From: an uncultured Oscillospiraceae bacterium
Lineage (GTDB): Bacteria > Bacillota > Clostridia > Oscillospirales > Oscillospiraceae
Reading direction: 5' to 3'
Assembly: GCA_934655935.1 (NCBI GenBank)
Contig: CAKUHJ010000003.1
Location: 1 to 39,914 of the forward strand
DNA length: 39,914 nucleotides
Made by a program: the position numbers and the translations under genes. Positions within the stretch are counted from its first letter, which is position 1; every line of letters starts with the position of its first letter. The notes under the pieces were generated by a model. It ran no database searches. It was not told the origin of the DNA and saw nothing but the letters and a program-made list of their open reading frames with translations. This document shows positions 14,407 through 22,775 of this stretch, piece after piece.

Positions 14407-15429
14407 ATGGAGCATCGGAGCGACGAGCAGCTGCGCCAGCGCCTGCGCGCGCAGCTTTCCAGGCTTGGCCCATGCCGGAGAAAGCAGCTGATTGAGGCCG
14501 TCGCCGCGGAGCTTTCGCCAAGCGCGGCGGAACTTGCCGACAAAAGCCCGCAGAGTCCCCTTGTCCGGGAAAAGAGCCGCATCGGCGCGCTTCTGACGGA
14601 GCTTGTGCATACCGGCTGCCTGCGCGAGGACGCGCTGGGGCTTCTGTATGCCGTTCCGGCCGCGCCGCAGCGCTTTTCCCCGGGGGCCGTGCGCGATTTT
14701 CTCGCCCAGACCATCGCCCGCGAACAGCCCATCGGCCGGCAGCGGCTGTTTGCGCTGTCCGAGGCGCACTTCGGAACCGACCAGACGCCCTCCCGGCAGG
14801 ACGACAACGCGCTCAGAAGCATCGTCGGAAACGTTCTGGCCGAGCTTGAGCGGGAGCAGGCGCTGAGCAAGGGCTCGCGCGGCTACCGGCTTCTGGACGC
14901 GGGACGCTATCCGGCGACGGAGCTCGGCGGATATCTGCGCGCCGCCGCCTGCGGCGGGGATCTGAAGCAGTGCTTCCTGGAGGCCGTACATACCAAGGGC
15001 GGGGAGTGGTTTGAAAGCTACTGCGTGGAGCTGCTGCGGCGCTATTTCCTCTCGTGCGGGAAAACCGTTCTGCTCGCGCAGGTGACCGGCGGCTCGGACG
15101 ACGGGGGAATCGACGGCAAAATCCAGACGCAGGACGCTTTGGGCTACCGCGAGTGCGTGCTGATGCAGATGAAAAACCGCCACGCCGTCATGACCGCAAA
15201 GGACGTCCGGGAATTTTACGGCGCGGTCTGCGCGGAAAACGGCTCGCGCGGAATTTTTATCACGCTTTCCAGCTTTCATCCGCAGGCGCAGCAGCTGCTG
15301 GACAAGGTCGACAATCTCACCGGCGTGGACGGCGAGCGGCTGTTCGCCATCGCCGGCCGCTGCCGCTATGGCCTGCAGGAGTGCGGCGGCGTCTGGCGCA
15401 TCGACGAGACGCTGCTGCTCGGCAGCTGA
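14407..15429 (+). CDS. Mrr-type restriction endonuclease-like protein
   Basis: A 340-residue protein. The N-terminal 170 residues are helical and unassigned. Residues about 196-320 form an Mrr-like PD-(D/E)xK nuclease: GGEWFESYCVELLRRYF, then TGGSDDGGIDGKI (catalytic Asp near 232), then VLMQMKNRH (Q254-x-K256, the QxK catalytic pair), then RGIFITLSSFHPQAQQLL. Mrr proteins cut methylated or otherwise modified DNA. No methyltransferase gene is nearby, which fits a modification-dependent enzyme or a housekeeping role. The start at 14407 (MEHRSDEQ) follows the Dabb stop; an upstream in-frame ATG overlaps Dabb and is less likely, although the ribosome site here is poor. Confidence 0.75.
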   Translation: MEHRSDEQLRQRLRAQLSRLGPCRRKQLIEAVAAELSPSAAELADKSPQSPLVREKSRIGALLTELVHTGCLREDALGLLYAVPAAPQRFSPGAVRDFLAQTIAREQPIGRQRLFALSEAHFGTDQTPSRQDDNALRSIVGNVLAELEREQALSKGSRGYRLLDAGRYPATELGGYLRAAACGGDLKQCFLEAVHTKGGEWFESYCVELLRRYFLSCGKTVLLAQVTGGSDDGGIDGKIQTQDALGYRECVLMQMKNRHAVMTAKDVREFYGAVCAENGSRGIFITLSSFHPQAQQLLDKVDNLTGVDGERLFAIAGRCRYGLQECGGVWRIDETLLLGS

Positions 15430-15516
15430 TTTTGTGGATTGCCGCCAAGCGCGGGCGGGCGCGCTTTCCGCGTTTTATGGAAAACGCCCATTTTTCCTTT
15501 TCCCATTAAAAAGCAC

Positions 15517-15544
15517 TTGATTTTTGCAATTGCCGTGCTATAAT
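15517..15544 (+). promoter_or_regulatory. sigma-A promoter of the lysine importer operon
   Basis: TTGATT (15517-15522), a 16-base spacer and a perfect TATAAT (15539-15544), about 36 bases before the lysine aptamer. Confidence 0.8.
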
Positions 15545-15579
15545 GGCGACAAAATTAAATAAACAGTCAAAACACAAAG

Positions 15580-15745
15580 ATATAGAGGCGCGGAACCGAT
15601 CAGTACCTCCCATCAGGCCCTCAAAGGCCGCCAACCGGGAAGCAAAGGCGTTTCCGCCGAAATGGCAGGGTGTTTGAGCATCCGGCCGTTGGGCATACAG
15701 AGAACATCTGTATGACTGTCGCAATGACTTTGCGGAGTGCTATAT
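15580..15745 (+). promoter_or_regulatory. lysine riboswitch (L box)
   Basis: P1 is formed by ATATAG (15580-15585) and CTATAT (15740-15745). Inside are AGAGGCGCGGAACC, AGTA, GGGAAGCAAAGGCG, TCCGCCGAAATGG, GCCGTTGGGCATACAG and, at the 3' end, GACTGTCGCAATGACTTTGC and GGAGTGCTAT. This is the ordered set of conserved stretches of the lysine class. A terminator follows at 15781-15816, then the ABC importer genes. Lysine binding should promote termination, so the importer is expected to be made when lysine is scarce. Confidence 0.95.
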
Positions 15746-15780
15746 TCGATAGTTTTCAGAATCCCGGGGCATCCGGTTCC

Positions 15781-15816
15781 AAACGGTCGAAGCACTTTTG
15801 CTTTGACCGTTTTTTA
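15781..15816 (+). terminator. lysine riboswitch terminator
   Basis: AAACGGTC (15781-15788) pairs with GACCGTTT (15805-15812), and AAGCA/TGCTT pair inside (one G/T step between). A T-run to 15815 follows, 35 bases before the start of the binding-protein gene. Confidence 0.9.
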
Positions 15817-15850
15817 ATTTGAACCATTTTATTACCGGGAGGAACCTATC

Positions 15851-16729
15851 ATGAGAAGAATCACTGCTGCCATCCTGACCGCCATTTTGCTTCTTGGCTG
15901 CCTGTGCGCCTGCTCCGGCGGCCGGCAGAAGGCCGACATCAGCCAGGCTGCAACCATCGCCGAGCTTAAGGGCGCTACCATCGGCGCGCAGACCGGCACA
16001 TTCCACCTGACCGTGCTTGACCAGATCGACGGCGTCACGAAGAAGGATTACCCCGACTTTACCGATCTTCTGAACGCGCTCAAGTCCGGTGCAATCGACG
16101 GCTATGTCGCCGAGGAGCCGACCGCGCTTGAGGTCTGCGGCAAGGACGATACGCTCACCTATCTGCCCTTTGTCAACAACGGCACCGGCTTTACCGCCAC
16201 GGACGCCGAGACCGGCATCGCCGTCGCGTTCAAGACCGGCTCTCCGATGGTCGCAACCGTCAACGAAATTCTTGCCCAGATCCCGACGGAAACCCGTCAG
16301 GCCCTTATGGCGCAGATGGTCCGGCTCAGCGCAGATCCTGACACGGAGCTCTCCGAGCCCATCGCGCTGGACCCCGGCCAGACGGACGGCGCAAACGGAA
16401 CGCTGAAGATCGCCATGGAATGCGCCTACTCTCCCTTTAACTGGACCCAGACCACGGACGCCAACGGCGCAGTCCCCATCAGCGGCCAGACCAACATGTA
16501 CGCCAACGGCTACGACGTTGCGGTTGCAAAGTACATTGCCGCGCAGCTCGGCATGAACCTTGAGGTCTATTCCTACGTATGGGATTCCCTGATTGCCGCT
16601 GTCCAGTCCGGCGCGGTGGACGCAATTGCCGCCGGCATGAGCCCGACCGCCGAACGCGAGGAGCAGGTTGACTTCACCGACTGCTACTACAACAGCAACC
16701 TCGTCGTCATCATCAAGAAGAACGGGTAA
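15851..16729 (+). CDS. amino-acid ABC transporter binding lipoprotein, circularly permuted (lobe II then lobe I)
   Basis: A 292-residue SBP_bac_3-type binding protein, probably for lysine given the riboswitch. A lipoprotein signal ends at C21 (LCAC; C17 is an alternative). The domain order is reversed. Residues about 28-160 carry the segments usually found in the second half of the family: AELKGATIGAQTGTFHLTVLDQI, LNALKSGAIDGYVAEEPTAL, TGIAVAFKTGS and VNEILAQIP. Residues about 184-290 carry the usual first half: LKIAMECAYSPFNWTQ, ANGYDVAVAKYIAAQLG, WDSLIAAVQSGAVDAIAAGM, SPTAEREEQVDFTDCYY and LVVIIKK. The frame is continuous and the total length is normal. A linker (160-183) would join the old C- and N-termini. 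The GGAGG site is just before ATG 15851. It probably still folds as two lobes, with the hinge crossings rewired (inference). Confidence 0.85.
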   Translation: MRRITAAILTAILLLGCLCACSGGRQKADISQAATIAELKGATIGAQTGTFHLTVLDQIDGVTKKDYPDFTDLLNALKSGAIDGYVAEEPTALEVCGKDDTLTYLPFVNNGTGFTATDAETGIAVAFKTGSPMVATVNEILAQIPTETRQALMAQMVRLSADPDTELSEPIALDPGQTDGANGTLKIAMECAYSPFNWTQTTDANGAVPISGQTNMYANGYDVAVAKYIAAQLGMNLEVYSYVWDSLIAAVQSGAVDAIAAGMSPTAEREEQVDFTDCYYNSNLVVIIKKNG

Positions 16730-16735
16730 GCAGCG

Positions 16736-17506
16736 ATGGAATTCCTGAATGAGGTGCTCGGCATTGTCCGCCAATACCACGGCTATCTTCTTTCCGGCGT
16801 CGGCTATACGATGCTGCTCGCGCTGGCGGGCACGGTCTTCGGCTTTCTCATCGGCCTTCTGACCGGCGTGGTCCGCACGGCGCCCAAGTCCAAAAATCCG
16901 GTGCTGCGGGCGCTGCACAGGCTTCTGAACGCGCTCATCGCCGTTTACATTGAAATCTTCCGCGGAACGCCGATGATGGTGCAGTCCATGGTCATCTATT
17001 GGGGCTATGCATTTCTGAACGACGGCAATACCCTGCCGCTCATTCCGGCCGGCCTGTTCATCGTCTCGATCAACACCGGCGCTTACATGGCGGAAATTGT
17101 CCGCGGCGGCATCATTTCTGTGGACAAGGGGCAGCTTGAAGGCGCCTACTCCGTCGGCATGACGCACGGACAGGCCATGCTCCACGTCGTCATCCCGCAG
17201 GTGCTGCGGAACATTCTTCCGTCCGTCAGCAACGAATTTGTCATCAACATCAAGGACACGTCCGTTCTGAACGTCATCGGCGTGACCGAGCTTTACTACA
17301 TGGCCGGCGTCATCAAGCGCATCAACCTGCAGACCTTCCAGACCTACGCGGTCATCTGCGTGCTGTATTTCATCCTGACCTTCACGGTGACGCAGCTGCT
17401 GCGGCTTCTGGAGCGCAGGCTGGCCGGCGCTGAGAGCTATACCATCTGCGGCTCGGGCTCCGATTCGCAGGCCGTGATCCGGGTAAACAAGGAGGGGCAG
17501 GCATGA
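16736..17506 (+). CDS. amino-acid ABC transporter permease (HisM/GlnP type)
   Basis: A 256-residue inner-membrane protein with about five hydrophobic segments. The cytoplasmic EAA loop reads [21 protein letters not shown], followed by [20 protein letters not shown], typical of polar amino-acid permeases; [18 protein letters not shown] is the conserved segment before it. It forms the channel with the ATPase encoded next. It starts 6 bases after the binding-protein gene and overlaps the ATPase gene by 4 bases. The C-terminal 20 residues ([19 protein letters not shown]) are a polar tail. Confidence 0.95.
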   Translation: MEFLNEVLGIVRQYHGYLLSGVGYTMLLALAGTVFGFLIGLLTGVVRTAPKSKNPVLRALHRLLNALIAVYIEIFRGTPMMVQSMVIYWGYAFLNDGNTLPLIPAGLFIVSINTGAYMAEIVRGGIISVDKGQLEGAYSVGMTHGQAMLHVVIPQVLRNILPSVSNEFVINIKDTSVLNVIGVTELYYMAGVIKRINLQTFQTYAVICVLYFILTFTVTQLLRLLERRLAGAESYTICGSGSDSQAVIRVNKEGQA

Positions 17507-18243
17507 GCGAGATTCTGAGACTGGAGCATCTTGAAAAAAGCTTCGGCGCGAACGCCGTGCTCCGCGATATCAGCTTCTGTGTCAACCAGGGCGACGTGAT
17601 CAGCGTCATCGGCCCCTCCGGCTCCGGAAAGAGCACGATGCTGCGCTGCATCAACCTTCTCGAGCAGCCGACGGGCGGCAAGATCTTCTTCGAGGGCCGG
17701 GACATTCTGGACCGGCAAATGAAGCTTCCGCAGTACCGTGCGCGCGTGGGCATGGTGTTCCAGCAGTTCAACCTCTTCGGCAACATGACGGCGCTTGAAA
17801 ACTGCGTGCAGCCGCAGGTCACGGTTCTGCGCCGGAAAAAGGCCGAGGCCATGGAGCGTGCGCGGGATTATCTGTCCCGCGTGGGCATGGCAGCCTATGA
17901 AAACGCGCGCCCGGCGCAGCTGTCCGGCGGCCAGAAGCAGCGCGTGGCGATTGCCCGTTCGCTCTGCATGCAGCCGGATGTGCTGCTCTTCGACGAGCCG
18001 ACCTCCGCACTGGACCCGGAAATGGTCGGCGAGGTACTGGACGTCATGAAAAAGCTTGCCGAAAGCGGCCTGACCATGCTGGTCGTCACGCATGAGATGG
18101 CCTTTGCACGCGATGTTTCCGACCGCGTGATCTTCATGGACGGCGGCGTGATCCTTGAGGACGCACCGCCCGAGGAGCTTTTCGGAAATCCGAAGGAAGC
18201 GCGCACCCGGGAATTCCTCTCACGCTATCTTGCAAGACGTTAA
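17503..18243 (+). CDS. amino-acid ABC transporter ATP-binding protein (GlnQ type)
   Basis: A 246-residue ATPase. Walker A is GPSGSGKST (37-45), the Q-loop is VFQQFN (about 85-90), the ABC signature is LSGGQKQR (140-147), Walker B is LLFDEP (161-166), and the H-loop histidine is in VVTHEM. It energises import through the permease encoded upstream. It ends at a strong terminator (18250-18281). As part of a lysine-riboswitch operon, lysine is the likely substrate. Confidence 0.97.
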   Translation: MSEILRLEHLEKSFGANAVLRDISFCVNQGDVISVIGPSGSGKSTMLRCINLLEQPTGGKIFFEGRDILDRQMKLPQYRARVGMVFQQFNLFGNMTALENCVQPQVTVLRRKKAEAMERARDYLSRVGMAAYENARPAQLSGGQKQRVAIARSLCMQPDVLLFDEPTSALDPEMVGEVLDVMKKLAESGLTMLVVTHEMAFARDVSDRVIFMDGGVILEDAPPEELFGNPKEARTREFLSRYLARR

Positions 18244-18249
18244 AATCCA

Positions 18250-18281
18250 AACGGACGGGGCTTCGGCCCCGTCCGTTTTTT
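18250..18281 (+). terminator. strong intrinsic terminator of the lysine importer operon
   Basis: A perfect 12-bp stem (18250-18261 and 18266-18277) with the stable TTCG loop, followed by a T-run. It lies 6 bases past the ATPase stop. Confidence 0.95.
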
Positions 18282-18282
18282 A

Positions 18283-18444
18283 GGGCAACGCCGCACAATT
18301 CGGCAAGCTGATTCGGCGAGAGATTTTTCGTCAAGCCAAGGTTTGAAAAGTGAAGGAATACTGTATGTATTTCGAACTTTTCAAACCGCAGAATTGGCGG
18401 AAAAGATCCGCTGAAGCACGAAGACGCAATTGTACGGCGTTGCC
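18283..18444. mobile_element. MITE-like nested inverted-repeat element
   Basis: A 162-base block between the importer terminator and the polC stop codon. The terminal inverted repeats (18284-18300 and 18428-18444) agree at 16 of 17 positions. A second, perfect 12-bp inverted pair (18340-18351 and 18376-18387) lies in the middle. It has no plausible ORF. The size, the lack of coding capacity and the terminal repeats fit a miniature inverted-repeat element; flanking target duplication is not clear. A second copy is not present in this window. Confidence 0.45.
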
Positions 18445-21400
18445 TCAGAACAATGTAATCTGGCTGCTTTCCGGAAGATCCGCGAACGCGCCGGCGGCGC
18501 GGAGATCCTCAATATGCGTTTTGGAAACCTTCGGGCAGGCCTGCGAGAATTCCTCGATGGAGAGGAACGTTTTGCCCTCGCGTCCCTCCATAATATCCCA
18601 GGCCGCGCTTTCGCCGAGACCCGAAACGGCCACGAAGGGCGGAAGCAGCTTCCCGTCTTCAATCTGGAAGCGGGTGGCATGTGAGCGGTAAAGGTCGATG
18701 TTTGCAAACCCGAAGCCGCGCAGGTAAAACTCGTAGCAGACCTCCAGGGTGGTGAACAGATCGTCGTCCTTGGCCGTCGCGTCCTCGTCAGACTTGATTT
18801 CCTCGATTTTCTTTTTGACAAGCTCGACGCCGTGCGTCATCATTGCCGCGTCGAAGCCGCCCTTCTGGCTGCGGCGGTAGAAATATGCCGCATAGAACGC
18901 AAGCGGCTCATGCACCTTGAACCAGGCGATGCGGAAGGCCATCATGACATACGCCGTCGCGTGGGCCTTCGGGAAGAGATATTTGATCTTTTTGCACGAG
19001 CCGATGTACCAATCCGGCACGCCGGCCGCCTTCATCTCCTCCTCGGCGCCGTCCGGAAGTCCGCGGCCCTTACGGACCGCCTCCATGATCTTGAACGAGC
19101 GCTTTTCCGGCATGCCGCATTTGATGAGATAGAGCATGATATCGTCGCGGCAGCCGATGGCTTCGCCGACCGTCGCCGTTTTGGACAGCACCAGGTCCCG
19201 CGCGTTTCCAAGCCACACGTCCGTTCCGTGTGAAAAGCCGGAAAGGCGGATGAGGGTATCAAAACGGGTCGGCTGCGTTTCCTGGAGCATTCCGCGCGTA
19301 AAGCCCGTGCCGAATTCCGGAATTGCGCATGAGCCGACCGGGCCAAGAATCGGATCGTTTTCATAGCCCAGAACCTTGCTGGAGGTAAAGATGGACATCG
19401 TGTCCTGATCGTCCAGCGGGATTTTTTTTGCGTCCACGCCGGTCAGATCCTCCAGCATTCGGATCATGGTCGGGTCGTCGTGGCCGAGCATATCCAGCTT
19501 GAGGAGGTTTTCTTCCATGGAATGATATTCAAAGTGCGTGGTGATCCACTCGGAGTCCTTGTCGTCCGCCGGGTGCTGCACCGGGCAGAAATCCCAGATT
19601 TCATTTTCCTGCGGTATGACGACCAGGCCGCCCGGATGCTGGCCCGTGGTGCGCTTGATGCCGACGCAGCCAAGCGCCAGCCGGTTTTCCTCCGCCTTGG
19701 AGACCACCCTTCCGCGCTCGGAGAGGTATTTTTTTGCGTAGCCATAGGCCGTTTTTTCCGCGACGGTGCCGATGGTGCCGGCGCGGAAGACGTGCGTCTT
19801 GCCGAACATCTGCACGCAGTAGGCATGCGCGCGCGCCTGATACTCGCCGGAGAAGTTGAGGTCAATGTCCGGAACCTTGTCGCCGCCGAAGCCCAGGAAG
19901 GTCTCAAAGGGGATGTTGAAGCCGTCCTTGTCGAGCTTCGCGCCGCACCGCGGGCATACCGCGTCCGGCAGGTCCGCGCCGCAGGCGCAGTCCTCCGGCA
20001 CGTCAAAGCTTGTGTACTGGCACTTCGGGCACCGGTAATGCGGCGGGAAGGAGTTGACCTCCGTGATGCCGGAAAGGAAGGCCACGATGGACGAGCCGAC
20101 CGAGCCTCTGGAGCCGACCAGATAGCCGTTTTCCAGCGAGTTCTGCACCAGCTTCTGGGCAGACATATAAATCACATCGTAATGGCAGGAAATAATATCG
20201 TGCATTTCGGTGTCGACGCGCTTTTGAATCAGCTCCGGCGGATTTTCACCGTAGAGGCGATGGAGCTTGCCGTAGACGAGGGACTTCAGGTCCTCCACGG
20301 AATTTTCAATCTTCGGCGCGAACAGATTGTGCGGAACCGGGCGAAGCGTCTCGCACCAGTCGGCAATCCGGTTCGGATTCTGGACGACGACCTCGAAGGC
20401 CTTCTCCGCGCCGAGATACGAAAACTCCGCAAGCATCTCGTCCGTGGTGCGAAGATAGAGCGGCAGCGGCCGGTCCGCGTCGGGCATCTGCTTGGTGGCA
20501 AGCAGAATGTGGCGGAAGATTTCGTCCTCCGGGTCCAGAAAGTGGACGTCGCCCGTGGCGACCACCGGCTTTCCGAGCTCCTCGCCGAGCCGGACCACCG
20601 TCCGGTTGAAGCTCCTGAGCTTCTCCTCATCCTCCGCCATGCCCTTGTCCAGCATGAAGCGGTTGTTGCAGAGCGGCTGAATCTCCAGGAAATCATAGAA
20701 CGCGCCCAGCCGCTTCAGCTCGGCCCAGCTCTTATGGTTGACAATCGCCTGGAACAGCTCTCCGGCCTCGCAGGCCGAGCCGATGATCAGCCCCTCGCGC
20801 CATTTCAAAAGCTCGGATTTCGGCATGATGGGATAGCGCTTGAAGTATTTGAGATTGCCGTAGGAAATCAGCCGGTAGAGATTCCGCAGGCCAATGGAGT
20901 TTTTGGCGAAGACAATGATGTGCCGCGCCTGGCGGCCTGTAATTTTTCCGCCCGCGCGGAGCTTTTCCATCAGGGGATTGACGGCCTGCAGGCGGTGGAC
21001 GTCGTGCTCCTGCTCCAGCATGCGGAAAAACCGCATCAGCAGATACCCACAGGTAATCGCATCGTCCGAGGCGCGGTGATGGTTGAAGTCCGGCAGGCTC
21101 AGGGCGTCGGCCACAATGTTCAGCTTGTACTTTCCAAGCTCCGGCATCAGGTTCTGGGCCAGAATCAGGGTGTCGGCATAGGTCGGCTGGAAGGCGATGT
21201 GCAGCCGCTCGCATGCAGCCGTGACAAAGCCGATATCAAAATCCGCATTGTGCGCGCACAGGGGCCGCCCGCCCACAAAGTCCAGGAACTTCGGCAGGAC
21301 CTCAGAAATATCCGGCTGGTTTTCCAGCATGGCGTCCGTGATGCCGGTCAGCTCCACAATCTTCTGCTCCAGCTTCCGGTGCGGGTCCACAAAGGTCTGG

Positions 21401-22752
21401 AAGGTCTCCAGAACCTCGGTCCCGCGCATGCGCACGGCGCCGATTTCAATGATTTCGTCGTGCTGCGCGCTCAGGCCCGTGGTTTCCAGGTCGAAGGCGA
21501 TATACTCCTCGTCGAAGGCGGCATCCAGCGCGCCGTGAATGGCGATGCGGTCGTCCACGTCGTTGACATAATATCCTTCGCAGCCGTAGAGAATCTTGAT
21601 ATTTTCCTCCGTTCCGGCAACCTTGGCCTTGGAGGCGGCCTTCATCGCGTCGGGGAAGGACTGCGCGCAGCCATGGTCCGTAATGGCGATGGCGCGGTGG
21701 CCCCAGCCGGCCGCGCGCTTGACTGCGGCAGCCGTCACAGTCAGCGCGTCCATGGAGGACATGGTCGTGTGCAGATGCAGCTCCACACGCTTCTGCGCGG
21801 CCCGGTCCTCCCGCCTGGGCGCGGAAATTTTCTGAATGGCGTTCGGCTGCATGACCATTTCGTTGTCATAGCGGTCAAAGGTCATTTTGCCCTGAATCCG
21901 GACCCACATGCCAAGCTCGACGCCGCTGAGAATGGGCTTTGCCTTGGCGCTCTCCATAAACTGCGACACGCGCACAGAGCCCGTGTAATCCGTCACGTCA
22001 AAGCAGACCACCCACGCGCCGCGCTTTTTCAGCTCCTTATGCTGGATGGCAAAAATTTTCCCCTCCACCACGACGCGGAACATATCCAGCTCCAGCTCCG
22101 AAATTTTAACGCCCTTGCCGGAGAACGGGCGGCCGTAAACCATATCGCCCGAGGGCTCGAAGCCCTGCGCCGCGCGCTCCGGCCGCGGCGCGGCGGCTGC
22201 GGCGGGCGCCGCCTGCGGCGCGTTTTTGATCGCCTCGGCGCGCAGGCGCGCCGTCTGCTCAAAAAGGGCCCGTCCCTCCAGCGCCGTTCCGGCCTCGATG
22301 CGGACGCCTCTTTTCGCGCCGAAGCGGTCTAGGAGGTACTGCCGGACCTTCGGCACATGCTCCTCAAGAAGCTTTTTGCCGTTTGCCCGAAGGCGGATGA
22401 AGATTTCCTCCTCGCCCACCGTCCACTCTGCGCCCGCGAGAATCCCGGCTGCGGGAGAATAGGCGCGGATGAAAACCTGCGCAAGGTCCTTCGGGTCCAG
22501 GCTGGAGAGCGCCTGCTCCGGAAAACGCGCCAAAAGCTCCATCGAGGCCAGCGCGTAGCGCTTTTTCAGCGCCTGCGCAGCCTCCTGGAGCACGCTTTGC
22601 GGTATGTATTGCTCGCTGGCCGCCTCCAGATGGATTCTGCGGCGCTCGCGGTCAAGCTCGGCATGCGTCACGCGGAGCGCGGCGAAGGCCTCCAAAAAGC
22701 CCTCCGGCGGCGTATAGTCCGGAAACAGCGCCGAAAAAAGTACTTCCTGCAT
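18445..22752 (-). CDS. polC: DNA polymerase III alpha subunit, Gram-positive PolC type
   Basis: A 1435-residue replicative polymerase of normal PolC length. Order: N-terminal domain (about 1-200), OB-fold (about 210-310), PHP domain beginning VELHLHTTMSSMDA (about 323-), and an inserted DnaQ-like 3'-5' exonuclease starting YIAFDLETTGLS (about 417-) with HNADFD further on. The rest of PHP and the polymerase core follow, with a cysteine-rich zinc region CPKCQYTSFDVPEDCACGADL. PDIDLNFSGEYQ carries catalytic aspartates. The start is taken at ATG 22752 (MQEVLFSALF), 24 bases after ispG; the frame is open further but that part overlaps ispG and reads as shadow sequence. It is the last gene of the pyrH-to-polC cluster, and the MITE-like element abuts its stop. 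Confidence 0.98.
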   Translation of the reverse strand: MQEVLFSALFPDYTPPEGFLEAFAALRVTHAELDRERRRIHLEAASEQYIPQSVLQEAAQALKKRYALASMELLARFPEQALSSLDPKDLAQVFIRAYSPAAGILAGAEWTVGEEEIFIRLRANGKKLLEEHVPKVRQYLLDRFGAKRGVRIEAGTALEGRALFEQTARLRAEAIKNAPQAAPAAAAAPRPERAAQGFEPSGDMVYGRPFSGKGVKISELELDMFRVVVEGKIFAIQHKELKKRGAWVVCFDVTDYTGSVRVSQFMESAKAKPILSGVELGMWVRIQGKMTFDRYDNEMVMQPNAIQKISAPRREDRAAQKRVELHLHTTMSSMDALTVTAAAVKRAAGWGHRAIAITDHGCAQSFPDAMKAASKAKVAGTEENIKILYGCEGYYVNDVDDRIAIHGALDAAFDEEYIAFDLETTGLSAQHDEIIEIGAVRMRGTEVLETFQTFVDPHRKLEQKIVELTGITDAMLENQPDISEVLPKFLDFVGGRPLCAHNADFDIGFVTAACERLHIAFQPTYADTLILAQNLMPELGKYKLNIVADALSLPDFNHHRASDDAITCGYLLMRFFRMLEQEHDVHRLQAVNPLMEKLRAGGKITGRQARHIIVFAKNSIGLRNLYRLISYGNLKYFKRYPIMPKSELLKWREGLIIGSACEAGELFQAIVNHKSWAELKRLGAFYDFLEIQPLCNNRFMLDKGMAEDEEKLRSFNRTVVRLGEELGKPVVATGDVHFLDPEDEIFRHILLATKQMPDADRPLPLYLRTTDEMLAEFSYLGAEKAFEVVVQNPNRIADWCETLRPVPHNLFAPKIENSVEDLKSLVYGKLHRLYGENPPELIQKRVDTEMHDIISCHYDVIYMSAQKLVQNSLENGYLVGSRGSVGSSIVAFLSGITEVNSFPPHYRCPKCQYTSFDVPEDCACGADLPDAVCPRCGAKLDKDGFNIPFETFLGFGGDKVPDIDLNFSGEYQARAHAYCVQMFGKTHVFRAGTIGTVAEKTAYGYAKKYLSERGRVVSKAEENRLALGCVGIKRTTGQHPGGLVVIPQENEIWDFCPVQHPADDKDSEWITTHFEYHSMEENLLKLDMLGHDDPTMIRMLEDLTGVDAKKIPLDDQDTMSIFTSSKVLGYENDPILGPVGSCAIPEFGTGFTRGMLQETQPTRFDTLIRLSGFSHGTDVWLGNARDLVLSKTATVGEAIGCRDDIMLYLIKCGMPEKRSFKIMEAVRKGRGLPDGAEEEMKAAGVPDWYIGSCKKIKYLFPKAHATAYVMMAFRIAWFKVHEPLAFYAAYFYRRSQKGGFDAAMMTHGVELVKKKIEEIKSDEDATAKDDDLFTTLEVCYEFYLRGFGFANIDLYRSHATRFQIEDGKLLPPFVAVSGLGESAAWDIMEGREGKTFLSIEEFSQACPKVSKTHIEDLRAAGAFADLPESSQITLF

Positions 22753-22775
22753 GTTTTTCTCTGTCCTATGTGCGC

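Noticed and set aside
14407..15429. Classical restriction-modification system
   Set aside because: Only an Mrr-like nuclease is present; there is no methyltransferase or specificity gene in the window.
15851..16729. Truncated or frameshifted binding protein
   Set aside because: The frame is continuous, both lobes are complete, a lipoprotein signal is present and the total length is normal; reversed order fits better than decay.
19480..22332. 950-codon open frame on the plus strand opposite polC
   Set aside because: Arginine-, alanine- and glycine-rich shadow of a GC-rich gene; the minus-strand PolC frame explains the sequence. The same applies to other long frames opposite gcvP, ispG, dxr and glnS.
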